Below, in pieces: positions 1-8,966 of a DNA stretch of 64,000 nucleotides. The position numbers and the translations under genes are program-made. The stretch comes from Pseudomonas sp. R76. Its GTDB lineage: Bacteria > Pseudomonadota > Gammaproteobacteria > Pseudomonadales > Pseudomonadaceae. The notes under the pieces are model-generated. The model was not told the origin of the DNA. It searched no databases and worked only from the letters and a program-made list of their open reading frames with translations. How positions within the stretch are numbered: position 1 is the stretch's first letter; each line of letters opens with the position of its first letter. The stretch lies in the NCBI RefSeq assembly GCF_009834565.1, contig NZ_CP019428.1, positions 2,976,001-3,040,000 on the forward strand, written 5' to 3'.

Positions 1-186
1 CACCGATTCCAGCGCCTGCTTGAGCTTGATGGCGACCTGCTCGCGCAAGGTTTCGCCTTCTTCGCCTACCAGGGCGGCGCTGCTCTTGAGCAGTTTGTCC
101 GATTCTTCAATCAACGCCGTCAGTTCACTGAAGGCTTGATCCTTGATTTGGTCTTCGACAGCTTGGGCAGCGGTTTTGCGGGCCAT
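1..186 (-). CDS. DUF883 / ElaB-YqjD family protein (3' part missing)
   Basis: The reading frame starts at an ATG at 186 and runs off the left edge of the window, leaving 62 codons. The visible part begins MARKTAAQAVEDQIKDQ and continues as an amphipathic, Glu/Lys/Leu-rich helix, which is how the ElaB/YqjD (DUF883) family begins. In the family a C-terminal membrane helix anchors the protein to the inner membrane, and some members bind ribosomes in stationary phase. That helix would lie outside this window, so the family call rests on the N-terminal half only. Confidence 0.7.
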   Translation of the reverse strand, partial: MARKTAAQAVEDQIKDQAFSELTALIEESDKLLKSSAALVGEEGETLREQVAIKLKQALESV

Positions 187-349
187 TGTGTGACTCCTTG
201 CGAGTGAATGTGACAGTGAACAATGGAGTATCGGGCGACGGCAAAAGTTGCAGATTTTTTGCCGCGAGCTATTTGGGGGTAAAATCCGAATCAGGATATT
301 TCGACCTACAGTGTAAGATGTCACCTATTTGTGCAGCAGGTAATTCAAC

Positions 350-604
350 ATGAGCTTCAATCTGGCCAACAAAACCCTCGCCGAACGCGCCGAGCTGGAA
401 GATGAAAAGTCCCGCCTCTACGACCTGTGGCAAACCAACCTGGGCAAGGCCAAAGGCGAAGCGGCACGCTTGTTCGGCGAGCGCGCCAAGCGCAAAGGCA
501 AGTGGGCCGAGTGGGTGCGCGCCGAGCTTGACGGCATGTCGCCGCCGGAGTTTTCCAACATGGTGCGCAGCGAAGTCAACAAGCTGATGGCGGCGGCGAA
601 ATAA
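350..604 (+). CDS. Small conserved hypothetical protein (84 aa)
   Basis: An 84-residue, strongly charged, Lys/Glu/Arg-rich soluble protein that starts MSFNLANKTLAERAELED. It has no signal peptide, membrane segment or cysteine. The ATG follows a GCAGG-like ribosome site. Its helical composition suggests a small all-alpha protein, but I do not recognise a family. Its last 29 bases overlap the end of the convergent LysR gene, so the two 3' ends share sequence. Codon use matches the neighbours, which supports it being real; function is unknown. Confidence 0.65.
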   Translation: MSFNLANKTLAERAELEDEKSRLYDLWQTNLGKAKGEAARLFGERAKRKGKWAEWVRAELDGMSPPEFSNMVRSEVNKLMAAAK

Positions 605-1505
605 AGCACGCCACAATCGCCTCGCGTACTTTCAGCAACAGCGGATCCAGCTGCGCCTGGGTGCGCCAACCCAGTTCCACCGGGTAGCGTGGCAGCGCCA
701 GCGGGCAGGGCAGCACACGCAAGCCGGTCATCTGCGCAATCGCCTCGGCGGCATGCCCGGGAATCGTCGCCACCGCCGCGCTGCCCTTGAGCAAAAACGG
801 CAGCGCGGCAAAGTGGCTGGTCGACGCGCACACCTGGCGGCTCAACCCCTGCGCCGCCAAGCCTTCATCGGTAATCCCGATAAACCCGCCCGATGACACC
901 AGCACATGCTCGCGTGTGACGAATGCCTCCAGGCTGATGCTGTCCTGGCCCGGTGCCAGACTCGCCGGGTCCACCAAGCAGCGATAATCACCTTCGCCCA
1001 ACACTTGTCGGCTCAGCCGGCGCTCGGCAAAACCACCGGCCGTTATTGCCAGGTCAAGGGTACGGTCGAGCAGGGCCGCGGCGACGATCTGGCTGTGGGT
1101 CTGGCGGAAGATCACGCGCAGCTTCGGCGCGCGCCGTGCAATCTCCTCGATCAGCCGACGGCCGTGGGCAATCTCGAAATCATCGGATAAACCCAGCACC
1201 ACCGAGCGCCCCTGATAGTGCGGGTTATCCGGGTTAATCATCGCCAGGCTCTGGCGGCAGCGGTCCAGCGCCTCGCTGATCACCGGCTTCAACTGGTTGG
1301 CGCGCAAGGTTGGCGCCAAGCCGCGCCCGGTACGCACAAACAATTGATCGCCATACAGCTCGCGCAATCGCCGCAAGCCCGCGCTGATTGCCGATTGGGT
1401 GACGCCCAGGCGCAACGCCGCGCGGCTGGCGCTGGACTCGTCATGCAGGGCTTCGAAGGTTTTCAGCAGGTTCAAATCAACCTGGGCGATATTCATTTGG
1501 CTCAT
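576..1505 (-). CDS. LysR-family transcriptional regulator
   Basis: A LysR-type activator/repressor of about 309 residues. The N-terminal winged helix-turn-helix covers roughly residues 8-68 and includes LGVTQSAISAGLRRLRELYG. A two-lobed effector-binding domain of periplasmic-binding-protein type fills the rest. Starts are possible at GTG 1517, ATG 1505 and ATG 1496; none has a strong ribosome site, and I chose the middle one. The gene is divergent from the nitrilase gene, with about 80 bases between them. That is the classic arrangement for a LysR protein controlling its neighbour, so it may respond to a nitrile or its product. The target is inferred from position only. Confidence 0.9.
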   Translation of the reverse strand: MSQMNIAQVDLNLLKTFEALHDESSASRAALRLGVTQSAISAGLRRLRELYGDQLFVRTGRGLAPTLRANQLKPVISEALDRCRQSLAMINPDNPHYQGRSVVLGLSDDFEIAHGRRLIEEIARRAPKLRVIFRQTHSQIVAAALLDRTLDLAITAGGFAERRLSRQVLGEGDYRCLVDPASLAPGQDSISLEAFVTREHVLVSSGGFIGITDEGLAAQGLSRQVCASTSHFAALPFLLKGSAAVATIPGHAAEAIAQMTGLRVLPCPLALPRYPVELGWRTQAQLDPLLLKVREAIVACFISPPPSAC

Positions 1506-1586
1506 ATCATTTAGCACTGAGGTGGGCTTTATTCATGATTGCTGCGCGCCGGAGAATGGGCAACCCCAATATTCGGAGTGAGCGTG

Positions 1587-2513
1587 ATGCCTGTTTCAAC
1601 TGTGGCTGCTTTGCAAATCGGTTCGCTGCCAGGTGGCAAGGCCGACACCCTGGCGCAAATCCTGACGTATGAGCACGATATCCTGCGCAGTGGTGCGCAA
1701 CTGGTGGTAATGCCCGAGGCCTTGCTGGGTGGCTACCCCAAGGGCGAGGGCTTCGGCACGCAATTGGGCTATCGCCTGCCGGAAGGCCGCGAAGCCTTTG
1801 CGCAGTATTTTGCCAACGCCATCGATGTGCCTGGGGTCGAGACCGAGGCGCTGGCCGGGTTGTCGGCGCGTACCGGTGCCAGCCTGGTGATCGGTGTGAT
1901 TGAGCGCAGTGGCAGCACCTTGTACTGCACCGTGCTGTATTTCGAGCCGTCGGGTGGCCTGGTGGCCAAGCACCGCAAGTTGATGCCCACCGGCACCGAA
2001 CGGCTGATCTGGGGCACCGGCGATGGCTCGACCTTACCGGTGATCGACGCCGCGGTCGGCCGCGTGGGTGGCGCGGTGTGCTGGGAAAACATGATGCCGT
2101 TGCTGCGCACGGCGATGTACGCCAAAGGCGTGGAGGTCTGGTGCGCGCCCACCGTGGATGAACGTGAAATGTGGCAGGTGAGCATGCGCCATATCGCCCA
2201 TGAGGGCCGCTGCTTCGTGGTCAGTGCCTGCCAGGTGCAAGAATCGCCGCAGGCGCTGGGCGTGCAGGTGGCCAACTGGCCGTCAGACCGCCCTTTGATC
2301 GCCGGCGGCAGCGTGATCGTCGGGCCGATGGGCGATATTCTGGCGGGGCCGTTACGCGGCGAGGCGGGGCTGTTGACGGCGCAGATCAACACCGATGATT
2401 TGGTGCGCGCACGTTATGACTATGACGTGGTGGGGCATTACGCGCGGCCGGATATTTTCGAGCTGGTGGTGGATGAGCGCGCCAAGCCTGGCGTGCGCAC
2501 CGTCACTGATTAA
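1587..2513 (+). CDS. Nitrilase (carbon-nitrogen hydrolase)
   Basis: Hydrolyses a nitrile to a carboxylic acid and ammonia. The start is the ATG at 1587 behind a GGAG box at 1575-1578; an upstream in-frame TTG adds 16 residues that do not look like nitrilase. The 308-residue product carries the complete triad: Glu44 ([10 protein letters not shown]), Lys131 (AKHRKLMPT) and Cys165 ([11 protein letters not shown]). The CWEN context fits true nitrilases rather than amidases. It is divergent from a LysR regulator. P. fluorescens SBW25 is known to have a plant-induced nitrilase (pinA) acting on beta-cyanoalanine; this gene could be its counterpart, but the substrate cannot be read from sequence. Confidence 0.92.
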   Translation: MPVSTVAALQIGSLPGGKADTLAQILTYEHDILRSGAQLVVMPEALLGGYPKGEGFGTQLGYRLPEGREAFAQYFANAIDVPGVETEALAGLSARTGASLVIGVIERSGSTLYCTVLYFEPSGGLVAKHRKLMPTGTERLIWGTGDGSTLPVIDAAVGRVGGAVCWENMMPLLRTAMYAKGVEVWCAPTVDEREMWQVSMRHIAHEGRCFVVSACQVQESPQALGVQVANWPSDRPLIAGGSVIVGPMGDILAGPLRGEAGLLTAQINTDDLVRARYDYDVVGHYARPDIFELVVDERAKPGVRTVTD

Positions 2514-2530
2514 AACGCGGTAGAGCACAC

Positions 2531-2619
2531 TGTGGGAGCTGGCTTGCCTGCGATAGCGGCGTGTCAGTTGACACATTTGTGCCTGACCCGGCGCTATCGC
2601 AGGCAAGCCAGCTCCCACA
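2531..2619. repeat. REPIN-like inverted repeat pair, family B
   Basis: Two oppositely oriented copies of a short element (TGTGGGAGCTGGCTTGCCTG and its complement) separated by a short spacer, able to fold as one long hairpin. It ends directly at the stop codon of the acetyltransferase gene. The same family recurs at 29032, 42218, 47796, 62100 and 62481, always between genes. Confidence 0.85.
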
Positions 2620-3162
2620 CTAAGCGCGTGATTCCAACCATTCCTCGCGGGTTATCTCCCAAATGTCCCGCGGGAAGCTGCCTGCGACAAACTGGCCTTC
2701 ATCCGTTCGGATCAGGCGCATACCGGTGCGTTCGGAAATCCGCCGCGAGCTTAAGTTTGGCGCGGCTTTGGGCACGCGCATCCGTGGGCGTTTGAGTACC
2801 TCGAACCAGAACTCCGTCACCGCCGCACTGGCTTCGCTCATAAACCCTTGGCCTTGCCATTGCGGGCCCAGCCAGAAACCTCGGTTGTCGTCTTGCTCGT
2901 CCGTCAGGTTGATATTGCCGATCAACTGCTCCGGCGGACTTTTGAGGCGGATCGACCAATGCCATTGGTCGCCACTGGCCATGCCCGGCAAGGCCACCTC
3001 TTCAATATAACGGCGCGCGCCGTCGGCCGGGTACGGCCAGGGCACCTGGGCATTGAGGTAGCGCACCACTTCCCAATGCGCGAACTGCGCCTGGGTGGCC
3101 TCGGCATCGTCGAGGGTCAGCGGGCGCAGGATCAGTCTGTCGGTGAACAACGTCGGTTGCAT
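2620..3162 (-). CDS. GNAT-family N-acetyltransferase (RimJ/RimL type)
   Basis: A 180-residue acetyltransferase of the RimJ/RimL-like GNAT group, beginning with the typical TDRLILRPLTLDDA strand-helix. The acetyl-CoA region has the form PQWQGQGFMSEA, which matches the family's R/QxxGxA loop. These enzymes acetylate protein N-termini, amino acids or small amines; the substrate is unknown. A TTG at 3174 could start the frame 12 bases earlier and would overlap the upstream lipoprotein stop, but the ATG at 3162 gives the standard N-terminus. It lies just downstream of the LEA2 lipoprotein gene, so the two are probably cotranscribed. Confidence 0.88.
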   Translation of the reverse strand: MQPTLFTDRLILRPLTLDDAEATQAQFAHWEVVRYLNAQVPWPYPADGARRYIEEVALPGMASGDQWHWSIRLKSPPEQLIGNINLTDEQDDNRGFWLGPQWQGQGFMSEASAAVTEFWFEVLKRPRMRVPKAAPNLSSRRISERTGMRLIRTDEGQFVAGSFPRDIWEITREEWLESRA

Positions 3163-3167
3163 GGCGT

Positions 3168-3629
3168 TTACCAAGTGGCCGTGTTTGGCAGGTTCAAGGT
3201 GCCGCGGTCGACAAAGCGCATGGTGCCAAACAGCCCACCTGCGAGTTTGCCGCGCAATACGTAGGGCAGGTTGTTCAAACTCTGGGTCTGGCTCAGGCCC
3301 AGGGTCTGGCGCAACACGGAAAACGCCGAAACGCTCACCGGCACGGTCAGTACCGTCTCGGAAAAGCGTGGGATATTGCCGCTTTGATCACTCACCCCCG
3401 ACGCCAACGGCCGGCCATTAACGTCCAGGTCCAGGGCTACGCCGCTATAGTCGATCGCCATTTCATTGGGGTTTTGCACCCGCAGCTTCACGGCGAAACG
3501 CACTTCCAGGTCCTGGCTTTGCAGCGGCTCGATGCCCACCACCGTGATATTCACCGGGTCGCGGTTGGGGAACAGCGCGCAGGCGCTCAAGGTCAGCAGC
3601 AGTAACGATAGAACCATAAGCTTGCGCAT
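3168..3629 (-). CDS. LEA type 2 family lipoprotein
   Basis: A 153-residue lipoprotein. Residues 1-16 are a lipoprotein signal peptide with lipobox LSAC and the lipidated cysteine at 17. The rest is one LEA14-like (water stress and hypersensitive response) beta-sandwich domain, with the typical QNPNEMAIDYSGVALDLDVNG segment split around the Asn-Pro motif. It should sit on the inner leaflet of the outer membrane or in the periplasm. Function is poorly known in bacteria. It lies between the NCS2 permease (upstream, 11-base gap) and the acetyltransferase (downstream), all on the minus strand. Confidence 0.88.
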   Translation of the reverse strand: MRKLMVLSLLLLTLSACALFPNRDPVNITVVGIEPLQSQDLEVRFAVKLRVQNPNEMAIDYSGVALDLDVNGRPLASGVSDQSGNIPRFSETVLTVPVSVSAFSVLRQTLGLSQTQSLNNLPYVLRGKLAGGLFGTMRFVDRGTLNLPNTATW

Positions 3630-3640
3630 ATAAGGTGCTC

Positions 3641-5068
3641 CTATTTCGTGACGTCCGGGTCCTGCATGACCTTGAGGGTAGAGGACTCCGGATCAAATTC
3701 ATCTTCTTCCAGCTCTATGAACTCTTCCGGCAGGAAAATGTTCAGCAGGATTGCACAGAACGCGCCCACGGTGATCGGCGATTCGAAGATGTTGTGCAGC
3801 GCCTTGGGCAGGTCGCGCAACACCTCCGGCACGGCGGCCACGCCCAGGCCCATACCCAGCGAGATCGCCACGATCAGCACATTGCGCCGGTGCAGCCCGG
3901 CTTCGGCGAGGATCTTGATCCCGGCCACGGCCACAGTGCCGAACATGATCAGAGTAGCGCCGCCGAGCACCGGTTTAGGCATCAATTGCAGCACCGCGCC
4001 GATCATCGGGAACAGCCCCAGCAGCACCAGCAGGCCGGCGATAAAGTACGCTACATAGCGGCTGGCCACGCCAGTCAGCTGGATCACGCCATTATTCTGC
4101 GCGAAGGTCACCATCGGCAGGCTGTTGAAGGTCGCCGCCATGGCCGAGTTGAGGCCATCGGCCAACAGGCCCGACTTAATGCGCTTGATATACAGCGGGC
4201 CTTTGACCGGCTGCTGGGAAATCATCGAGTTGGCAGTCAAGTCACCGGCGGCTTCCAGTGGCGAAATCAGGAAGATCACCGCGACCGGAATAAACGCCAC
4301 CCAGTCGAACGAGAAGCCGTATTTGAACGGCACCGGCACGCTGATCAGCGGCACTTGCGGCAAGGCTGCCAGGTCGACGCGCCCCATCCACCAGGCCACG
4401 ACGAACCCCAGCGTCAGGCCGATCACGATCGAACCCAGGCGCAGGAACGGATTGCTGAAGCGGTTCAGAACCACAATCGTCAGCAGCACCAGCGCCGCCA
4501 GGCCCATGTTGCTCGCCGCGCCCAAGTCGCTGGAGCCAAAACCGCCGGCCATGTCGGTGACCGCCACTTTGATCAGCGACAGACCCATCAAGGTAATGAT
4601 CGTGCCGGTTACCACCGGGGTGATCAGTTTGCGCAATTTGCCGATGAACTGGCTGAGCACCACTTCGATAAAGGCCGCGAAAAAGCAGATACCAAAAATG
4701 GTCGAGAGGATTTCATCGGTGCCGCCGCCCCGGGCCTTGACCATAAAACCGGCGCTGAGGATCACGCTGATAAACGAAAAGCTGGTGCCCTGCAGGCACA
4801 ACAGGCCCGAACCGACCGGGCCGAATGTGCGCGCCTGCACAAAGGTGCCGAGCCCCGACACGAACAGCGCCATGCTCACCAGGTACGGCACTTCGCTTTC
4901 AAGGCCAAGTACGCCGCCGACGATCAAGGTGGGGGTGATGATGCCGACGAAACTGGCGAGCACATGCTGCAGCGCAGCGAAAATCGCGGCGGTGAAATGC
5001 GGGCGGTCTTCCAGGCCGTAGATCAGGTCGGATTTATAGCGGGGGCGAGGGGTTTGAGCGTCAGACAA
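3641..5068 (-). CDS. NCS2-family nucleobase permease (xanthine/uracil type)
   Basis: An inner-membrane nucleobase:cation symporter with about 12-14 hydrophobic segments. The N-terminus YKSDLIYGLEDRPHF and the segment QHVLASFVGIITPTLIVGG are characteristic of the XanP/XanQ/UraA family, as is SPLEAAGDLTANSM in the substrate region. A longer frame opens at 5167, but its first 33 residues look like untranslated leader. Homologues begin close to the DLIYGL segment, so I prefer the TTG at 5068, although it has no clear Shine-Dalgarno site. Substrate is likely a purine such as xanthine or urate, but uracil is not excluded. The 5' leader deserves a look for RNA control. Confidence 0.85.
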   Translation of the reverse strand: MSDAQTPRPRYKSDLIYGLEDRPHFTAAIFAALQHVLASFVGIITPTLIVGGVLGLESEVPYLVSMALFVSGLGTFVQARTFGPVGSGLLCLQGTSFSFISVILSAGFMVKARGGGTDEILSTIFGICFFAAFIEVVLSQFIGKLRKLITPVVTGTIITLMGLSLIKVAVTDMAGGFGSSDLGAASNMGLAALVLLTIVVLNRFSNPFLRLGSIVIGLTLGFVVAWWMGRVDLAALPQVPLISVPVPFKYGFSFDWVAFIPVAVIFLISPLEAAGDLTANSMISQQPVKGPLYIKRIKSGLLADGLNSAMAATFNSLPMVTFAQNNGVIQLTGVASRYVAYFIAGLLVLLGLFPMIGAVLQLMPKPVLGGATLIMFGTVAVAGIKILAEAGLHRRNVLIVAISLGMGLGVAAVPEVLRDLPKALHNIFESPITVGAFCAILLNIFLPEEFIELEEDEFDPESSTLKVMQDPDVTK

Positions 5069-5302
5069 AATACAGGCCCGGTAGGGAAAGGGGCGCGCAG
5101 GATGCCAGAAAGTGCCTGCAGTCAGAAGTGTGTAAAAATATTTCGAAACATCCTGCATAAAATTCACACGCCGGCCGATACCGTAGGTAAGCCCACCCCA
5201 CTATTACAACAAGGGTGCGCAAAGGTCAGAGCGGCGCGTTGACGCCGACTGATCGTGTCGCGGCAGGGACGCTCGCCAACACTACTTCTCGAGAGCATCC
5301 CT

Positions 5303-6928
5303 ATGTCCCTTCGTCATCTGAATATTGCCCCTCGCGCGTTTCTCGGTTTTGCGTTCATTGCGTTGCTGGTCGTGATCCTAGGCGTGTTTGCCGTCAACCG
5401 CATGACGACTATCCGCCAAGCATCGCTGGACATGGGGACCAACCAGCTACCGAGCGTGAAGTTTCTCGGCAACATGACGGAAAACGTTCTGCGCCTGCGC
5501 ATTTTGTCCTTCCGCATCCTGATCAACCGCGAGCCCGCGGCCCTGGACGAAGCCAAGGTCCGCGTGGGCGTTTTGGTCGACAAGGTCAAGCAGGCTCAGA
5601 AGGCTTATGCGGTCATGCCGGCCGGCGCGGAAGAGGCGGCTTTGTACAAAACCTTCGCCGCGACCCTGGACAGCTACTTCACGGCCCAGGCCGAGATGAT
5701 GTCGCTGTCCCAGCAGAACAAAGTCGAGGAGATGCGCACGCTCATCAACACGCGTATCAAGGACGGCACCGACCTGATGGGCGAGCAGTTGAACAAGCTG
5801 ATCGCCATCAACAGTGCCGACGCCGATCAGGCCGGGGTTGAAGCGCAAGGCAGCTATCAGCAAGCAGTCACCGGGATCATCATCGTGTCGGTCGTGGCCG
5901 CCTTGATGACCGTGCTGCTGGCCTGGCTGCTGACCCGTAGCATCGTCACGCCGCTGCGCAAAGCCGTGGAAGCGGCCGAAACCATCGCCGGTGGCAACCT
6001 GAGCAAACCCATCGAAGACGATGGCAAGGATGAACCGGCGCGCCTGCTCGGTGCCTTGTCGGCCATGCAAACCAACCTGCGCCAGACCATCCAGCACATT
6101 GCCGGTTCAGCCACGCAACTGGCGTCCGCCGCCGAAGAGCTGAGCGCGGTCACAGAAGAAGCCTCCAAAGGCCTGCAACAACAGAACAACGAAATCGACC
6201 AGGCTGCCACCGCCGTCAACGAGATGACCGCCGCCGTGGAAGAAGTCGCGCGCAACGCGGTGTCCACCTCCGAAGCCTCCAGCCAGTCCAACCAGGCGGC
6301 ACGTGAAGGTCGTGACCGCGTGGTGGAGACCGTCGGCGCGATCCAGACCATGACCCAGGACGTACAAAACACCTCGGTAATGATCGAAGGCCTGGCGACT
6401 CAAGGCCGTGACATTGGCAAGGTACTCGACGTGATTCGCGCGATTGCCGAGCAGACCAACCTGCTGGCGCTCAACGCGGCGATTGAAGCGGCCCGCGCCG
6501 GTGAAGCCGGGCGTGGCTTCGCGGTGGTCGCCGATGAAGTACGGGCGTTGGCGCATCGCACCGCGCAGTCGACCCAGGAAATCGAAAAAATGGTCGCCGG
6601 CATCCAGACCGGCACCGGTGAAGCCGTGCAATCGATGCAGCAGAGTAACCAGCGCACCCAGACCACCCTGGAAATGGCCCGCGCTGCGGGCGTGGCACTC
6701 GAGCAGATCACCCAGTCCATCAGCCTGATCAACGAACGCAACCTGGTGATTGCCAGCGCGTCGGAAGAACAGGCCCAGGTTTCCCGTGAAGTGGACCGCA
6801 ACCTGGTCAACATCCGTGACCTGGCGACCCAGTCGGCAGCCGGGGCTAACCAGACCAGTGCGGCCAGCCATGAGTTGTCGCGCCTGGCGGTGGATTTGAA
6901 TGGGATGGTGGCGCGGTTCGTTATCTGA
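5303..6928 (+). CDS. Methyl-accepting chemotaxis protein
   Basis: A 541-residue transmembrane chemoreceptor. Membrane helix 1 is near residues 12-32 and helix 2 near 187-208, enclosing a periplasmic domain of about 155 residues that looks like a four-helix-bundle ligand domain. A HAMP domain follows (about 210-262). The cytoplasmic signalling domain contains the invariant hairpin tip ([20 protein letters not shown]) that contacts CheA and CheW. It stands alone without che genes, as is usual for pseudomonad receptors. The ligand cannot be told. The frame opens 16 codons earlier, but the ATG at 5303 gives the normal N-terminus. Confidence 0.95.
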   Translation: MSLRHLNIAPRAFLGFAFIALLVVILGVFAVNRMTTIRQASLDMGTNQLPSVKFLGNMTENVLRLRILSFRILINREPAALDEAKVRVGVLVDKVKQAQKAYAVMPAGAEEAALYKTFAATLDSYFTAQAEMMSLSQQNKVEEMRTLINTRIKDGTDLMGEQLNKLIAINSADADQAGVEAQGSYQQAVTGIIIVSVVAALMTVLLAWLLTRSIVTPLRKAVEAAETIAGGNLSKPIEDDGKDEPARLLGALSAMQTNLRQTIQHIAGSATQLASAAEELSAVTEEASKGLQQQNNEIDQAATAVNEMTAAVEEVARNAVSTSEASSQSNQAAREGRDRVVETVGAIQTMTQDVQNTSVMIEGLATQGRDIGKVLDVIRAIAEQTNLLALNAAIEAARAGEAGRGFAVVADEVRALAHRTAQSTQEIEKMVAGIQTGTGEAVQSMQQSNQRTQTTLEMARAAGVALEQITQSISLINERNLVIASASEEQAQVSREVDRNLVNIRDLATQSAAGANQTSAASHELSRLAVDLNGMVARFVI

Positions 6929-6941
6929 TTTGAATGCGCGC

Positions 6942-6964
6942 GGGAGTGGCGGTTTGCCGCTCCC
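6942..6964 (+). terminator. Possible terminator hairpin after the chemoreceptor gene
   Basis: GGGAG...CTCCC arms with an inner GGC/GCC extension form a compact hairpin 13 bases after the stop codon. Only a weak T-rich tail follows, so termination is plausible but not certain. Confidence 0.45.
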
Positions 6965-6990
6965 GGTCTTGGCGTTAAGAGATCACCGCA

Positions 6991-8670
6991 TTACTGGAAC
7001 TGGACGCCAATAACATCTTGCCTTGTGATCGGCTTCGTACTTCTTACCAAAAAGTCGGTCCTGCGATTTCCCGTCATATCGATACCGATGTAGTACCGAT
7101 TGGTTGCCGGGTTAACGGTAAGAACAGTGTCGCCAATTCGTCCTGTGTACCTATTGACGTGGTTGAGCGTTACCTGTGAGTTTTTACTTAGGTTGCTTAA
7201 GTCGATCTTGTCCTTGGCTGTCGTGAAGTTTGTGAGCAAGTCCGAGTTTTGGTAGGGGGAGTCGGAGACTGCGTCATAGTTATAGGTTTTATAAGCCGGG
7301 GGTGCAGGATCTGGCATGGGCGGTGTGATCGGTAGTTGTGAATGGTCGCCGGTAACTAGGTCGCCAGGTTTTATCGGGTTCTTGCTTAGAATAACCAGCA
7401 TGGAGCCAATGTTGTCCAGCACAAGTATCAATCTGTGCATCTTGAAATTTTTATCGTAGTCTAATGCCAGTTCGCCTTTATGACCGTCTAATTCAGCGGC
7501 CCGATCGGTGAGTACGCTGGTGATTTTCGGCTTCGCAATACCGGCGTCCTTCAATAGTCCGGAAAGATCAATTCTATCGACACCACTAACAAAGTCTTCC
7601 AGTATGTCCGGGCTTTCCATCGGCGAGTCGCTGATACGGGTGTAGACAAACGTATCCGCGCCGCCGCCGCCGTGCAATCTGTCCGCACCCGCACCTCCCG
7701 TCAGGCGATTGCTGACCTGGTTGCCGATCAGCTCGTCATTCCCCGAGCCGCCAATGGCATTTTCCACAACAACGCCCTTGGCAATCGACACATTGCCTTT
7801 TCTGCCACCTACGTTCGAAAGCTGCTCGGCGTTCAGGTCGATCTTCTGGTTTTGCCGGTAACCCGAAAAATCCAGGGTGTCATTCCCGCCGTTGTCCCAT
7901 ACGCAGATCGCGGTCAGGTCATCGGGGGAGTTCAAGCGGTAGTAATCGCGGTCAGCATTGGAGTTGAAGCCGTAAGTGGTATCACCCGTGCGGGTTTTAT
8001 CGTTGGCGCCGTAGAGACTCTGCCCAGCGGTAATATCACGCATCATCGGCGTCGCGGTGCTATCCGAGATGCTGGAGCCATGCTCATCAAAGGGCCGCCA
8101 AAAATGGGTGTTGTATGACATGGCCGTATGGGTCTTGTTGTTTTCGGGATGACGTCCGACCGGGTGCCCCAGCCCCAGGCTATGACCGATTTCGTGAATC
8201 ATTGAAGAGTTCAGAGGTAGATTCTTGTTGCCCAGGCCGATTCCGATGCTCATGAGCCCACTGTAATCGGAAGGCATTGTGGCGTAACCACCCACGCCGT
8301 TATTGCCATGAACAACCAGCATGGCGTCGGCGTCTTTTGCATTCTCGGTAAATTTGACCTTAATCACGTCCTCCCACGCCTTGATTGAACTTCTGAAGGC
8401 TTTTTTTCTGGCGTCGCTCAGTGCCAGTGTTCCACTGCTGTTATGCCAGGGATCTTGAGGGTCCGATGAATCGAAGAATCTGTAGCCGATGGTTATTTTG
8501 CCATCGCCGTTTCGATCTTTGATTCTATGGTTTTCACGGGTGAGCTGTGCAGGGATATCCCCTTCAGGCGAAGCACTTGGCCAGTCCTGTTTAACGGGGG
8601 AAGAAGGATGATCTAATGTGGGCTGAGGGGCGTAATAAGGTGCGCTCGTGTTGGTTCGGGTAATAGACAT
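6991..8670 (-). CDS. Serralysin-like (M10B) metalloprotease with RTX repeats and doubled C-terminal domain
   Basis: A secreted zinc protease of 559 residues. The start is ATG 8670 behind AGGGA. Zinc site HEIGHSLGLGHP gives His159, His163 and His169 with catalytic Glu160; the Met-turn is AMSYN with Met184 and Tyr186. RTX-type glycine/aspartate repeats (GGSGNDELIG, GGAGADRLHG, GGGGADTFVY) lie near residues 305-345. The C-terminal export-type module appears twice: TRISDSPMESPDILEDF and again DAVSDSPYQNSDLLTNF. Export would be by a type I secretion system, but none is encoded nearby, nor an inhibitor. The gene is AT-richer than its neighbours, suggesting acquisition. It differs from the usual single-module AprA type. 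Confidence 0.88.
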   Translation of the reverse strand: MSITRTNTSAPYYAPQPTLDHPSSPVKQDWPSASPEGDIPAQLTRENHRIKDRNGDGKITIGYRFFDSSDPQDPWHNSSGTLALSDARKKAFRSSIKAWEDVIKVKFTENAKDADAMLVVHGNNGVGGYATMPSDYSGLMSIGIGLGNKNLPLNSSMIHEIGHSLGLGHPVGRHPENNKTHTAMSYNTHFWRPFDEHGSSISDSTATPMMRDITAGQSLYGANDKTRTGDTTYGFNSNADRDYYRLNSPDDLTAICVWDNGGNDTLDFSGYRQNQKIDLNAEQLSNVGGRKGNVSIAKGVVVENAIGGSGNDELIGNQVSNRLTGGAGADRLHGGGGADTFVYTRISDSPMESPDILEDFVSGVDRIDLSGLLKDAGIAKPKITSVLTDRAAELDGHKGELALDYDKNFKMHRLILVLDNIGSMLVILSKNPIKPGDLVTGDHSQLPITPPMPDPAPPAYKTYNYDAVSDSPYQNSDLLTNFTTAKDKIDLSNLSKNSQVTLNHVNRYTGRIGDTVLTVNPATNRYYIGIDMTGNRRTDFLVRSTKPITRQDVIGVQFQ

Positions 8671-8966
8671 GGCAATCCCTGGCATAAGAGAGAAGTGAGA
8701 AGTAGTGCATGGGTTAGTGGGTGTAAACGGTAAAGTAAGTCTTTCGGCAGGGAATGCCAATCAGGGGTATATGTCTATGTATGACTTAAATGTATATTTT
8801 TTAAATGGGCAGTTAAATAGAGTGTTGAAGTTGTGCGAGAGCAGGGGTGATAAAGAGTGTAGGTGTGTCGGGGTTTATTTGTTTAGGGCGAGAGAAAAGT
8901 TACCCCGCTCATGCAGGTTGACGTGCATTGGGCGTACACGCCAACCCCACGAAGCGCGCGAGTTGT
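8671..8966. other. AT-rich intergenic region upstream of the protease gene
   Basis: About 300 bases, clearly AT-richer than the surrounding genes, between the protease gene and the end of the oxidoreductase gene, both on the minus strand. It should hold the protease promoter. The small frames here do not look coding, and no repeat or terminator was recognised. Confidence 0.5.

Noticed and set aside
3635..5242. 535-codon Gln/His-rich plus-strand frame opposite the NCS2 permease
   Set aside because: Antisense shadow of the permease; composition is typical of antisense high-GC coding strands.
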